Source: Streptomyces sp. NP-1717
GTDB taxonomy: Bacteria; Actinomycetota; Actinomycetes; Streptomycetales; Streptomycetaceae
Length of the DNA stretch: 58,216 bases
Assembly (NCBI RefSeq): GCF_022695985.1
Contig: NZ_JAAPBF010000026.1
Coordinates: 1 to 58,216, forward strand
Direction of reading: 5' to 3'
Shown here: in pieces, positions 17,311 to 25,830 of the stretch
Layout of the letters: each line of letters begins with the position of its first letter
Position numbering within the stretch: the first letter of the stretch is position 1
Translations under genes and position numbers: made by a program
Notes under the pieces: generated by a model
The model's input: the letters and a program-made list of their open reading frames with translations, nothing else
Database searches by the model: none
What the model was told of the DNA's origin: nothing

Positions 17311-17347
17311 AGGAGTGGCCCGGCGGGGATCCCGCCGGGCCACTCCT
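17311..17347 (+). terminator. Hairpin terminator after DUF3107
   Basis: Perfect 17-bp stem (17311-17327 with 17331-17347), GAT loop, 43 nt after the stop codon. Confidence 0.8.
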
Positions 17348-17444
17348 TCGTCGTCTCTTCGGATCGCGGAGGGTTGTTCCGCGCACACTCCGGGTAGACC
17401 GGGCTACGACCGAATTGCCGGCGCGCCTCGTGAGGTGAACAGCA

Positions 17445-17714
17445 GTGATCTTGGAAGCTCTCGGCGCGATCCTGCTCGGACTCGGTGCCTCGTGGGCCGC
17501 GCTCCAGCGACTGCCCCACCGGCTGCCCTCCCGCCGCCTCGTGCTCGCCGCGGGATCCCTCGGCTCCCTCTTCGGCGCGGTGCTCACGCACGCGGCCCTC
17601 GGTCCCGGTCACGCCGTCGCGACGCTGATCGGCGCGGTGGCCGTCGGGGCGGTCCTGCTCTCGCTGCTGCTCCGCCCCGCGGGCCACGGCCTGCGCCGGC
17701 CGATGCCTTCCTGA
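17445..17714 (+). CDS. Small membrane protein, hypothetical
   Basis: 89 residues with three hydrophobic segments (ILEALGAILLGLGASWAAL, LVLAAGSLGSLFGAVLTHAAL, ATLIGAVAVGAVLLSLLL) separated by short basic loops, so probably three membrane helices. GTG 17445 follows GAGG at about 9 nt. It lies between the DUF3107 terminator and the convergent ferritin-like gene. I do not recognise a function. Confidence 0.75.
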   Translation: MILEALGAILLGLGASWAALQRLPHRLPSRRLVLAAGSLGSLFGAVLTHAALGPGHAVATLIGAVAVGAVLLSLLLRPAGHGLRRPMPS

Positions 17715-17754
17715 CGCCCCGGCCCGCGGGCGGACCGCCCCCGGGCGGGAAGCC

Positions 17755-18513
17755 TCAGGCCGCCAGCCCCAGCGCCGCCATCCGCTTGGTGTGCGCCTCG
17801 GTGATCCGCGAGAACATCCGGCCGACCTCGGCCAGGTCGAAGCCATCGGCGACCCCGCCCACCAGCATCGTCGAGAGCGCGTCCCGGTCGGCCACCACGC
17901 GCTGCGCCTGGGACAGCGCCTCGCCCATCAGCCGGCGGGCCCAGAGCGCGAGCCGTCCGCCGACCCTCGGCTCGGCCTCGATCGCCGCCCGGACCTTCTC
18001 GACCGCGAAATTGCCGTGCCCCGTGTCGTCGAGCACGGCGAGCACCAGATCGCGGGTGTCGGAGTCCAGCCGTGCGGCCACCTCGCGGTAGAAGTCACTG
18101 GCGATCGAGTCGCCCACATACGCCTTGACCAGGCCCTCCAGCCAGTCCGACGGCGCGGTCTGGCGGTGGAAGTCGTCCAGCGCGGCGGCGAAGGGGTCCA
18201 TGGCGCCCGTGGGATCGGCGTCGATTTCACCGAGCCGGTCGCGCAGCCTCTCGAAATGGTGGAATTCGGCGGAGGCCATCTTCGCGAGTTCCGCCTTGTC
18301 GTCCAGCGTCGGCGCGAGTTTGGCGTCCTCGGCGAGCCGCTCGAAAGCCGCCAGTTCGCCGTAGGCGAGTGCTCCCAGCAGATCCACGACCGCGGCCCGG
18401 TACTTCGGATCGGCGGAGGCGGCCGCCCAGTCCTGGGCGGCGATCCCGGTGAGTTCCGAGGGCGCGGATCCGGGTGTGGACTTGGGGGCAGTGGCGTTGT
18501 CAGACGTCTCCAT
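17755..18513 (-). CDS. Ferritin-like fold protein (Rv3210c-like)
   Basis: 252 residues, almost entirely helical. The segments ALAYGELAAFERLAED and ASAEFHHFERLRDRL carry Glu and Glu-x-x-His residues of the type that bind a di-iron centre in ferritin-like hydroxylases (MiaE-like). Whether metal is bound is inference. Start ATG 18513 (METSDNATAP); codons upstream look non-coding. It is divergent from the DEAD-box helicase gene, the same pairing as Rv3210c and Rv3211 (rhlE) in M. tuberculosis. Confidence 0.8.
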   Translation of the reverse strand: METSDNATAPKSTPGSAPSELTGIAAQDWAAASADPKYRAAVVDLLGALAYGELAAFERLAEDAKLAPTLDDKAELAKMASAEFHHFERLRDRLGEIDADPTGAMDPFAAALDDFHRQTAPSDWLEGLVKAYVGDSIASDFYREVAARLDSDTRDLVLAVLDDTGHGNFAVEKVRAAIEAEPRVGGRLALWARRLMGEALSQAQRVVADRDALSTMLVGGVADGFDLAEVGRMFSRITEAHTKRMAALGLAA

Positions 18514-18925
18514 GGAGCGCACAATAGCCCGCTCCGCGCACCGCGTAAGGGCCTGGTCAGTGACTGCTCTCATACCGTTCCGACGAATTCGTCCAACACA
18601 CATGCGCGATTCCGGGGTACAGTGGTAATGCGCCTGCCGAGTATTCGGTGGGCCATCGCAGTGTTTGACCGGGAGATCTGTCCCGGACAGGCCCCATGAG
18701 GATGCCCGGTCGGTGGCCCGATCGGCTCCGACCCCGACCGCCCTCCGCGCGGACCGTACGCACAGCTGCGTATGACCGCAGATGAGGGGCCCCCTCAGCG
18801 GCACGAGCGCTCGAGCGGCGGCAGTGGTCCCGCGCCATCCGGCCAATCCACGGCCGGCCGAGTACCCAGGTGCGGTACGACCCCCGCGTTCGCCTCTGGT
18901 CGCGTCTCACAGAAGAGGCAGCACC
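18514..18925. other. 412-nt divergent intergenic region (ferritin-like / RNA helicase)
   Basis: No protein-coding signal is seen: the frame leading into the helicase has scattered A/T third positions and rare AGA codons. It contains short self-complementary stretches (TGTCCCGGACA near 18680, ACGCAcagcTGCGT near 18762), and is likely to hold both promoters plus a helicase 5' leader. I could not identify a convincing -35/-10 pair. Confidence 0.5.
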
Positions 18926-20839
18926 CTGACTACGACTTTCCGAGACCTCGGAATCCTCCCCGAGACAGCCGAAGCGCTTGAAGCCGTCGGCATCGTGTCT
19001 CCGTTCCCCATCCAAGAGATGACCCTCCCGGTCGCGCTGTCCGGCAAGGACGTGATCGGCCAGGCCAAGACCGGCACCGGCAAGACGCTCGGCTTCGGCC
19101 TGCCGCTCCTGGAGCGCGTCACCGTTCCCGCCGACGTCGAGGCGGGCCGGGCCGTCCCCGAACTGCTGACCAACGCCCCGCAGGCCCTCGTGGTCGTCCC
19201 CACGCGCGAGCTGTGCCAGCAGGTCACCAACGACCTCCAGACCGCCGGCAAGGTGCGCAACGTGCGCGTGCTGGCGATCTACGGCGGCCGTGCCTACGAG
19301 CCGCAGGTCGAGGCCCTGAAGAAGGGCGTCGACGTGGTCGTCGGCACCCCCGGCCGGCTCCTGGACCTGGCGGGCCAGCGCAAGCTCGACCTGTCGCACG
19401 TGCGCGGACTCGTTCTCGACGAGGCCGACGAGATGCTCGACCTGGGCTTCCTGCCCGACGTCGAGCGGATCATCCAGCTGCTGCCGGCGAAGCGCCAGAC
19501 GATGCTGTTCTCGGCCACCATGCCGGGCGCGGTCATCGGTCTCGCCCGCCGCTACATGTCGCAGCCGACGCACATCAGCGCCACGTCCCCGGACGACGCC
19601 GGCGCGACGGTCGCCAACACCACCCAGCGGGTCTACCGCGCCCACTCCATGGACAAGCCGGAGATGGTCGCGCGCATCCTCCAGGCCGAGGGCCGCGGGC
19701 TCGCGATGATCTTCTGCCGGACGAAGCGTACGGCCGCCGACATCGCCGACCAGCTCGCGCAGCGCGGCTTCGCCTCGGGCGCCGTCCACGGCGACCTGGG
19801 CCAGGGGGCGCGTGAGCAGGCGCTGCGCGCGTTCCGCAACGGCAAGGTGGACGTTCTCGTCTGCACCGACGTCGCCGCCCGCGGTATCGACGTCGAGGGC
19901 GTGACGCACGTCATCAACTACCAGTCGCCCGAGGAGGAGAAGACCTACCTCCACCGCATCGGCCGCACCGGCCGCGCGGGCGCGTCCGGTATCGCCGTGA
20001 CGCTGGTCGACTGGGACGACATCCCGCGCTGGCAGCTGATCAACAAGGCGCTGGACCTGGGCTTCCCGGACCCGCCGGAGACGTACTCGACATCGCCGCA
20101 CCTCTTCGAGGAGCTCAACATCCCCGCGGGGACGAAGGGCATCCTGCCGCGTACGGACCGGACGCGTGCCGGTCTGTCGGCGGAGCGGGTCGAGGACCTG
20201 GGCGAGACGGGCGGACGCGGCCGTAAGTCCGCCGGTCCGTCGTCGCGGACGTCCGCCTCCGCGACGGAGGAGCGCCCGGCACGCACGCGTACGCCGCGGC
20301 AGCGCCGCCGTACGCGCGGCGGGACTCCGCTGGAGGCCGGCGAGGCTCAGACGGCTCAGACGGTGACGGCGACCGCTCCGGCGGCGACCGGAGCGGTCGA
20401 CACCGCCGAGGGCGCCGACGGTACGGAGCCGCGCATCCCGCGCCGTCGTCGGCGCACCCGCGTGAGCGTGCCCGCCGAGGCGGCCGAGGCCGTCGCCGCG
20501 ACCGTGGCACAGCCCGTGGCCGACGTGTTCGTCGAGCCGCTCGCCGAGGCGAAGGCCGACGCCGACGCCGAGGTGGCCACCAAGCCGCGCCGTCGTCGTA
20601 CGCGGGCCGCCAAGCCCGCGGTCGAGGCCGTGGACACCGTCGAGGCCGTGGCTCCGTCCGTGGTCGCCGACGGCGGGACGAAGGCCGAGACCAAGCCCCG
20701 GCGCCGTACGCGCGCCAAGGCCCCGGTCGAGGCCGATACGGCGAAGGCCGCCGTCGCGGCGGAGGCCGACGCCCCCGCCGCCGAGGCCAAGCCGCGCCGC
20801 CGCCGTACGCGCGCGGCGGTCGCCCAGCCCGAGAGCTGA
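18926..20839 (+). CDS. DEAD-box ATP-dependent RNA helicase with basic repetitive tail
   Basis: About 637 residues. Motifs in order: Q-motif PFPIQEM, AKTGTGKT, PTRELC, DEADEML, SAT, and HRIGRTGR. The core ends at about residue 400; the tail is Ala/Glu-rich and punctuated by at least five RRRTR boxes, typical of nonspecific RNA binding. Homologues unwind structured RNA in ribosome assembly or cold adaptation. The conserved protein starts at TTTFRDLGIL, immediately after a CTG at 18926 preceded by AGAGG at 7 nt; in-frame ATG 18782 is the only nearby ATG but its 48 codons look non-coding. Confidence 0.92.
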   Translation: MTTTFRDLGILPETAEALEAVGIVSPFPIQEMTLPVALSGKDVIGQAKTGTGKTLGFGLPLLERVTVPADVEAGRAVPELLTNAPQALVVVPTRELCQQVTNDLQTAGKVRNVRVLAIYGGRAYEPQVEALKKGVDVVVGTPGRLLDLAGQRKLDLSHVRGLVLDEADEMLDLGFLPDVERIIQLLPAKRQTMLFSATMPGAVIGLARRYMSQPTHISATSPDDAGATVANTTQRVYRAHSMDKPEMVARILQAEGRGLAMIFCRTKRTAADIADQLAQRGFASGAVHGDLGQGAREQALRAFRNGKVDVLVCTDVAARGIDVEGVTHVINYQSPEEEKTYLHRIGRTGRAGASGIAVTLVDWDDIPRWQLINKALDLGFPDPPETYSTSPHLFEELNIPAGTKGILPRTDRTRAGLSAERVEDLGETGGRGRKSAGPSSRTSASATEERPARTRTPRQRRRTRGGTPLEAGEAQTAQTVTATAPAATGAVDTAEGADGTEPRIPRRRRRTRVSVPAEAAEAVAATVAQPVADVFVEPLAEAKADADAEVATKPRRRRTRAAKPAVEAVDTVEAVAPSVVADGGTKAETKPRRRTRAKAPVEADTAKAAVAAEADAPAAEAKPRRRRTRAAVAQPES

Positions 20840-20843
20840 CAGA

Positions 20844-20896
20844 GCGCGCACCGATGGCCCGGTCCCCGCAGGGGGTGCCGGGCCATCGGTGCGCGC
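20844..20896 (+). terminator. Hairpin terminator after RNA helicase
   Basis: Perfect 19-bp stem (20844-20862 with 20878-20896) with a 15-nt loop that can itself pair CCCC with GGGG. It begins 4 nt after the stop codon. Confidence 0.85.
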
Positions 20897-20972
20897 GTGC
20901 CTCAGCAGGAGGGTGCCGCCGTCCTCCCGGCCGGGTGAGGCGGCGGCGGGTACGGGGTCTTACTCTCGTCGC

Positions 20973-21833
20973 ATGAGCCGGCCGCCCACGTTCACTCCCC
21001 CGCCCTGCGCCCGCGCGCTCCAGTTGCCGACCGGGCGCGGGCCCTTCGCCGTGCTCGACGCGCGCCCCGAGGGGACGCCGCGGGGCACCGCGCTGCTGCT
21101 GCCCGGATACACCGGCAGCAAGGAGGACTTCATCGCGATGCTGGAACCGCTCACCGCGGCCGGCTACCGCGTCGTCGCCGTGGACGGCCGCGGACAGTAC
21201 GAATCCAAGGGCCCCGACTCCCAGGACGCTTACGCCCAGAAGGAGTTGGCGGCTGACGTGCTGGCGCAGGCGGCGGCCGTCGGCGCCCCCGTCCATCTCG
21301 TCGGGCACTCGCTGGGCGGGCAGATCGCCCGCGCCGCCGTCCTGGCGGACCCGGAGCCGTTCCTGACACTGACGCTGATCTCGTCGGGCCCCGCCCGCAT
21401 CGCGCCCTCCCAGCGGGAGCGCGTACGGCTGCTGAGCGAGGCGCTGGAACTCACGCACATGGACATGGAGCAGGTCTGGGCGGGCATCCGGGCGATGGAC
21501 CCGCCGGAGGAGACGGATATCGACGGGGCGGATCTGCGCCGTCGCTGGCTCGGCCACAACCCGTCCCAACTGATCGCCACGGGGCGGCAGTTGACGGTGG
21601 AGCCGGACCGGGTGGCCGAGCTGGCGGCCGTAAGGGACCTGCCCGTGCATGTGATGTCCGGCGTGCGGGACGACACCTGGCCGGTGCCGCTGCTCGACGA
21701 CATGGCGCGACGGCTGGGCGCGCGCAGGACCGTGATCGAGGGCGCCGAACACTCGCCGAACACCGATCAGCCACCGCGTACGGCGGCCGCGCTCAGCGCG
21801 TTCTGGGACGAGGCAGGCCGCCCCCGGAGGTGA
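20973..21833 (+). CDS. Alpha/beta hydrolase
   Basis: 286 residues. Oxyanion strand LLLPGYTGSKEDF, nucleophile elbow GHSLGG, Asp in MSGVRDDTW and His in EGAEHSPN form the hydrolase triad. It is probably cytosolic. ATG 20973 (MSRPPTFTPPP) is chosen over the frame to 20889, which overlaps the upstream terminator. It converges on the NYN-domain gene with a gap of about 30 nt. Substrate unknown. Confidence 0.87.
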   Translation: MSRPPTFTPPPCARALQLPTGRGPFAVLDARPEGTPRGTALLLPGYTGSKEDFIAMLEPLTAAGYRVVAVDGRGQYESKGPDSQDAYAQKELAADVLAQAAAVGAPVHLVGHSLGGQIARAAVLADPEPFLTLTLISSGPARIAPSQRERVRLLSEALELTHMDMEQVWAGIRAMDPPEETDIDGADLRRRWLGHNPSQLIATGRQLTVEPDRVAELAAVRDLPVHVMSGVRDDTWPVPLLDDMARRLGARRTVIEGAEHSPNTDQPPRTAAALSAFWDEAGRPRR

Positions 21834-21862
21834 CGAGCGGCCGGGCGGGTGGCGTCACGCGC

Positions 21863-22774
21863 TCAGAACTGTGCCTGCAGGTGCTGCCAGAACCCGTCGC
21901 GCAGTGCCCGTCGCAGCACGGCGTGCCCGCGCAGCGACCGTTGCAACAGCTTCTCCGCCTCGATCAGCAGGTCCTGGTCCACCGGTCCGGGCAGATACGG
22001 ATGGCCGGGCAGCAGCTCGGCCATCGCCACCCGTCCCCGCCCCACCAGCCAGGTCGCCGCGATCTGCGCGCCGATGAAGCGCACCTGTTCGCGCGAGGGC
22101 GGCGGATCGCCCTCGTTCTCGTACGTCGTGACCGGCCGCCGTGTCACGTACGGCTGCCAGAAGTCGAGGTCGAAGGTGCGCTGGCTGTCGACCTCCCACA
22201 GCAGCGGCTCGGCCTGGTTGCGCCCGTCGCCCGCCTCGATGCCCCACAGGTGGACGCGCGCGCCGTACCCCTGCGCGGCCTCGACGGCGGACACCAGGTC
22301 CTCGTCGCCGCCGACGAGCGCGGCGTCGCTGATGGCGCGGTGTCTGGCGAGCGATTCGAGATCCGTGCGGATCAGTGAGTCGACGCCCTTCTGCTGGTTG
22401 TTCGCGTTGAGATTGCCGAGGCGGACCTTGACGTCGGGCAGTTCGGCGATGGACTGCTGCTCGGGTGTGTGGATACGGCGGCGCGCGCCGTCGTACCAGT
22501 AGACGCGCAGCAGCCTGCTGTCCGCGAAGATCGTGCGCGCCTTGTCGATGAACGCCTCGATGAGCCCCTCGGCGTCGAGATCGAACGCCCGGCGGTCCTC
22601 GGTTCCCGCCACCAGTAATCCCGCCGCAGCGTAGACGTAACCCGCGTCGACGAAAATGGCGTGGGTGGAAGGGGTCTTCGCGACCTCGGCCAGCATCCGC
22701 TGGAGCAGTTCGTTGGTGCGCTCCAGGCGGGCGCCGACCTCGGCGATGTCGGGGTTGATCTCTGCCTCGCTCAT
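21863..22774 (-). CDS. NYN (PIN-like) domain protein, putative RNase
   Basis: 303 residues. The N-terminal coiled-coil-like stretch precedes a NYN/LabA-type PIN domain with acidic metal-binding positions: AIFVDAGY (Asp43), QQKGVDSLIRTDL and ALVGGDEDL. Such domains are metal-dependent nucleases acting on RNA. A helical C-terminal region of about 100 residues has no recognised function. Start ATG 22774. It is divergent from the small sigma-R-associated gene. Confidence 0.82.
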   Translation of the reverse strand: MSEAEINPDIAEVGARLERTNELLQRMLAEVAKTPSTHAIFVDAGYVYAAAGLLVAGTEDRRAFDLDAEGLIEAFIDKARTIFADSRLLRVYWYDGARRRIHTPEQQSIAELPDVKVRLGNLNANNQQKGVDSLIRTDLESLARHRAISDAALVGGDEDLVSAVEAAQGYGARVHLWGIEAGDGRNQAEPLLWEVDSQRTFDLDFWQPYVTRRPVTTYENEGDPPPSREQVRFIGAQIAATWLVGRGRVAMAELLPGHPYLPGPVDQDLLIEAEKLLQRSLRGHAVLRRALRDGFWQHLQAQF

Positions 22775-22845
22775 ACGCGGCCCATTGTCCGTGGGTGCGG
22801 CTGTACCCGCCAGTAGTTAGCCGACTGAAAATTTTCCTTAGTGTA

Positions 22846-22872
22846 GGGAATGTTTGCAGAGGGCAAGGCGTT
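22846..22872 (+). promoter_or_regulatory. Sigma-R consensus promoter for the 50-aa gene
   Basis: GGGAAT (22846-22851), 18 nt, then GTT (22870-22872): a perfect match to the Streptomyces sigma-R (thiol-oxidative stress) consensus GGGAAT-N18-GTT. Transcription would begin around 22880, giving a leader of about 70 nt. Confidence 0.75.
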
Positions 22873-22950
22873 GTGGCCTTATGTAATCAACGACGGGCTT
22901 TCCGTCACACATAGTTCTCCTACGGAGGATCAGACGAAGGGAGAAGCGAT

Positions 22951-23103
22951 ATGCGCTTCGAGATCATGCGACTGAACGATGCCGACGGCACAGCCGTGGA
23001 CAGCACCGTTGTGGACGCCGCCTCCGTCAATCAGATCGTGCAGCAGGCCGCCTCAACAGGGCAGCGCCTCTATATCCGGCCGGCCGTCACCACGGCCTCG
23101 TAA
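22951..23103 (+). CDS. Conserved 50-residue protein, hypothetical
   Basis: 50 residues beginning MRFEIMRLNDADGTAVDS and ending in a polar tail (RPAVTTAS), with the stop TAA at 23101. AAGGGAG lies 7 nt before ATG 22951, a strong ribosome site. There is no cysteine and no membrane segment. I recall near-identical small proteins across Streptomyces but no function. The upstream promoter places it in the thiol-stress regulon. It is followed by a tandem repeat and a bidirectional hairpin. Confidence 0.8.
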   Translation: MRFEIMRLNDADGTAVDSTVVDAASVNQIVQQAASTGQRLYIRPAVTTAS

Positions 23104-23105
23104 TT

Positions 23106-23142
23106 CCCCGGATCCCCCGGATCCCCCGGATCCCCCGGATCC
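23106..23142. repeat. Four-copy 9-bp tandem repeat
   Basis: CCCCGGATC is repeated four times head to tail (23106-23141) plus one extra base, starting 3 nt after the stop codon of the 50-aa gene. Probably slippage-prone DNA of no known role. Confidence 0.9.
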
Positions 23143-23163
23143 ACTGATCGGCTCATGTCGAGA

Positions 23164-23194
23164 CGCCCCCGTACGGAGCATCCGTACGGGGGCG
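23164..23194. terminator. Bidirectional hairpin terminator
   Basis: Perfect 14-bp stem (23164-23177 with 23181-23194), GCA loop, then CTTT, between the converging 50-aa gene and marC-like gene. Confidence 0.8.
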
Positions 23195-23217
23195 CTTTGG
23201 TGTCACGCGCGCCGGTG

Positions 23218-23823
23218 TCACGCGCCCTGGACGACCTGGGTGACGCCGTTGATGATCTGCTGCACGGCGATGGCCGAGAGCATCATTCCGGCGAGCCGTG
23301 TCACCAGCACCACACCGCCGTCCTTGATCAGCCGGATGATCACCAGCGAGTAGCGCATCGTCAGCCAGAGCACGGCGTGCATCGCCACGATCGCCGCCCA
23401 CACCGACACCTGTGCCGCCGAGCCCTCCGCGTGCTGGACGGCGAGGATCACGGAGACGATCGCGCCGGGGCCGGCCAGGAGCGGCATGCCGAGCGGTACG
23501 AGGGCGACGTTGACGTCCTTCGTCTGCTTGGGCTCGTCGGTCTTGCCGGTGAGCAGGTCGAGCGCGATGAGCAGCAGGAGCAGCCCGCCCGCGATCATCA
23601 GCGCGGGGACGGACACGTGCAGGTAGTCGAGGATCTGCTGGCCGAGGATACCGAAGACGGTGATGACACCGAAGGCGACGGCCACCGCCTGCCAGGCCAT
23701 GCGTCGCTGGACCTTGGCGGGGCGCCCGGAGGTGAGGGCGAGGAAGATCGGCGTGATCCCGGGCGGGTCCATGATCACGAAGAGGGTCAGGAAGAGAGAG
23801 CCGAAAACGGCGGTGTCGAACAC
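23218..23823 (-). CDS. MarC-family integral membrane protein
   Basis: 201 residues with six hydrophobic helices. MarC/UPF0056 signatures include LTLFVIMDPPGITPIFLAL near the N-terminus and PLGMPLLAGPGAIVSVIL in the middle. The family's transport substrate is unknown. The start is ATG 23823. It is separated from the PHP-domain gene (ends 23995, same strand, upstream) by about 170 nt. Confidence 0.9.
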   Translation of the reverse strand: MFDTAVFGSLFLTLFVIMDPPGITPIFLALTSGRPAKVQRRMAWQAVAVAFGVITVFGILGQQILDYLHVSVPALMIAGGLLLLLIALDLLTGKTDEPKQTKDVNVALVPLGMPLLAGPGAIVSVILAVQHAEGSAAQVSVWAAIVAMHAVLWLTMRYSLVIIRLIKDGGVVLVTRLAGMMLSAIAVQQIINGVTQVVQGA

Positions 23824-23994
23824 GGTGTGGCCTTGCGAGGAGTGGGTGGATGGAGCGCGGGGCCCGGGAGGCGGCCCGAGGTGACGCGACGCGCGCGCGG
23901 CGGGGTACGTGAGGCGCGGCCGGGCGGCCGTCGGACGGCTACGGGTTACGGGTGAGCGGTTACGGGCGATCGGGTGCGGCGTAGTACGGGGTGC

Positions 23995-24864
23995 TTACGC
24001 CTGTCCGCCCGTGCCGGGCACCGGGAACGCGCCCGAGGCGCGCCGGACGATCTCGCCGTAGATCTCCGGGTCGGTGCTGTAGTCCCCGAGCCGGACGGTC
24101 TTGCGGCTGCCGTGGTAGTCGCTGGAGCCGGTCGTGAGCAGGCCCAGCTCGGCGGCGAGTCCACGCAGCCGTGCGCGGGTGGACTCGTCGTGGTTCATGT
24201 GGTCGACCTCGATGCCGTCCAGCCCCGCCTCGGCCAGCCGCGCGATCGCCGCCTCCGCCACGACCGCGCCACGGGTCACGGCCAGCGGATGCGCGATGAC
24301 GGTGACGCCGCCCGCGGCCTTGACCAGCCGGATCGCGTCGAAGGGGTCGAGCTCGTGCCGGGGTACGTGCACCCGGCCGTGGTCGGCGAGCCACCGGGAG
24401 CCGAACGCCTCGTCGACCGAGCCGACGATGCCCAGTTCGACGAGCGCCGACGCGATGTGCGGGCGGCCGATCGAGCCGTCCCCGGCGATCCGGGCGACCT
24501 GCTCCCAGGTGATCGGCGCGCCGAGTTCCTGGAGCTTGGCGACGATGGCCCGCGCGCGCGGCACCCGGTCGTCGCGCACCAGTTCGCGCTCGCGCAGCAG
24601 TTGGGGCTCGTCGGCGTCGAAGAGGTACGCCAGCATGTGCAAGCTCACACCGTCGGTCCGGCAGGAGAGCTCCGCGCCGGTGACCAGGGTGAGTCCGCTG
24701 TCGAGTTCGGCGAGGGTCTTGACCGCCTCGGCGTGGCCCCGGGTGGTGTCGTGATCGGTGAGCGCGACGACGTCCAGGCCGGCCGCGGCGGCGTTGCGTA
24801 CCAGCTCGGCCGGGGTGTCCGTGCCGTCCGACGCGGTGGAGTGGGTGTGCAGGTCGATGCGCAC
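23995..24864 (-). CDS. PHP-domain phosphoesterase (YciV/TrpH-like)
   Basis: 289 residues. Metal-binding motifs of PHP phosphoesterases are all visible: MRIDLHTHSTASDGT, ALTDHDT, TGAELS, HPLA and SSDYHG. Characterised members remove phosphates from 3',5'-bisphosphonucleotides or trim 5' ends of RNA. The start ATG 24864 is directly at the first metal ligand strand, as in the family. Cytosolic. Next gene upstream is a DUF6758 protein about 110 nt away. Confidence 0.9.
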   Translation of the reverse strand: MRIDLHTHSTASDGTDTPAELVRNAAAAGLDVVALTDHDTTRGHAEAVKTLAELDSGLTLVTGAELSCRTDGVSLHMLAYLFDADEPQLLRERELVRDDRVPRARAIVAKLQELGAPITWEQVARIAGDGSIGRPHIASALVELGIVGSVDEAFGSRWLADHGRVHVPRHELDPFDAIRLVKAAGGVTVIAHPLAVTRGAVVAEAAIARLAEAGLDGIEVDHMNHDESTRARLRGLAAELGLLTTGSSDYHGSRKTVRLGDYSTDPEIYGEIVRRASGAFPVPGTGGQA

Positions 24865-24975
24865 GACGCGTACTCCAGGGGCTCGGACGGGCAGGGGACG
24901 CTCCAGGATAACGGGCGTGGCGGGCCGTCCCGGCCGCCCGGCCCCGGCCCTCCCGGTGGTCCGGCCGGCCCCCGG

Positions 24976-25614
24976 TCAGCTCAGCAGGCGCTGCGAAAGG
25001 GCCCCGCACGGCAGCAGATCCACCTCGGCGCCCGCGTCGCGCAGATCGGTCAGTACCAGCTCGTCGTACATGAGCAGCCCCGTCTGCTCCGGCCAGACGA
25101 TCGCCCACAGCCACAGCCCGAGCGCCTCGCCCGCGAAGACCGCGCGGTCCGGCGGGACGCCTGGGACGTGCCAGAGCGGGGTGGGGCGGCCGGCGGCCAG
25201 CAGTTTGGCGTGCGGGGGCTTGTCGCCGCAGATGTGCGGCCCCGGGTCGGGTCCGTCGATCCCCGCGTAACGCGCCCCGAGTCCCACGCCCAGTTCCTCG
25301 GCGACCAGCAGCAGCTCGCCCGTGCCACCGAGCGGGCCGGGCCCGGAGCAGGCCACGACGGTGGCACGGCCGCCGCTGCGGTCGTCGCCCGCGTAGGCCA
25401 CACCGCTGAAGAGCCAGCCGACGGGGAGCGGCCAGGGCATCCAGACGGGGACCCTGGCGCGGTTCACCACTACCCCGAGGGCTTCGACGCTGGGCGGTAT
25501 CACCGGCTGCATCGGATGGACCGTGCCGTGTGTGTCGCACTGCCAGGAGTCGGCGAAGAGACCGGGCGCCCTGACCCGGCCACCGCACTTCGGGCAACCT
25601 GGTTCGCCCCTCAT
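24976..25614 (-). CDS. DUF6758-type conserved hypothetical protein with zinc-ribbon-like N-terminus
   Basis: 212 residues. The first 30 carry CPKCGG and a later WQCDTHG, a possible zinc site. The rest is a mixed alpha/beta domain with the Gly-rich ACSGPGPLGGTGELLLVAEELGVG region. I recall a family of unknown function found throughout streptomycetes. ATG 25614 (MRGEPGCPKCGG) is chosen; a TTG at 25623 sits nearer the GGAGG but gives a non-conserved extension. Likely cotranscribed with neither neighbour. Confidence 0.78.
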   Translation of the reverse strand: MRGEPGCPKCGGRVRAPGLFADSWQCDTHGTVHPMQPVIPPSVEALGVVVNRARVPVWMPWPLPVGWLFSGVAYAGDDRSGGRATVVACSGPGPLGGTGELLLVAEELGVGLGARYAGIDGPDPGPHICGDKPPHAKLLAAGRPTPLWHVPGVPPDRAVFAGEALGLWLWAIVWPEQTGLLMYDELVLTDLRDAGAEVDLLPCGALSQRLLS

Positions 25615-25830
25615 ATCGCCCAACGGTCCTCCGCGCCCGCCGCCCCGTCAAGGACGATCACCCGTCCGGCACAGAACCCTGGCAAATACCAGCGGCGTGT
25701 ACGAGACGGGGAGTCCTCTCGGCGGCGTACGAGGTTCAGCGGCCGGCCGTGCTCCCGCGTACGCCCCCGTCTCCCCGGACCCTTCCCAAGAACGGTCCCG
25801 TACATCCTGGCGGGCGCACGACGACAGCAC

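Noticed and set aside
18557..20851. A 764-residue open frame on the minus strand opposite the RNA helicase
   Set aside because: It is an antisense artefact of high GC; it is Arg/Gly/Ala/His-rich with no motif, while the plus-strand frame encodes all DEAD-box motifs.
23106..23142. Short repeats as a CRISPR array
   Set aside because: The units are head to tail without spacers and only 9 bp long; no cas gene is present.
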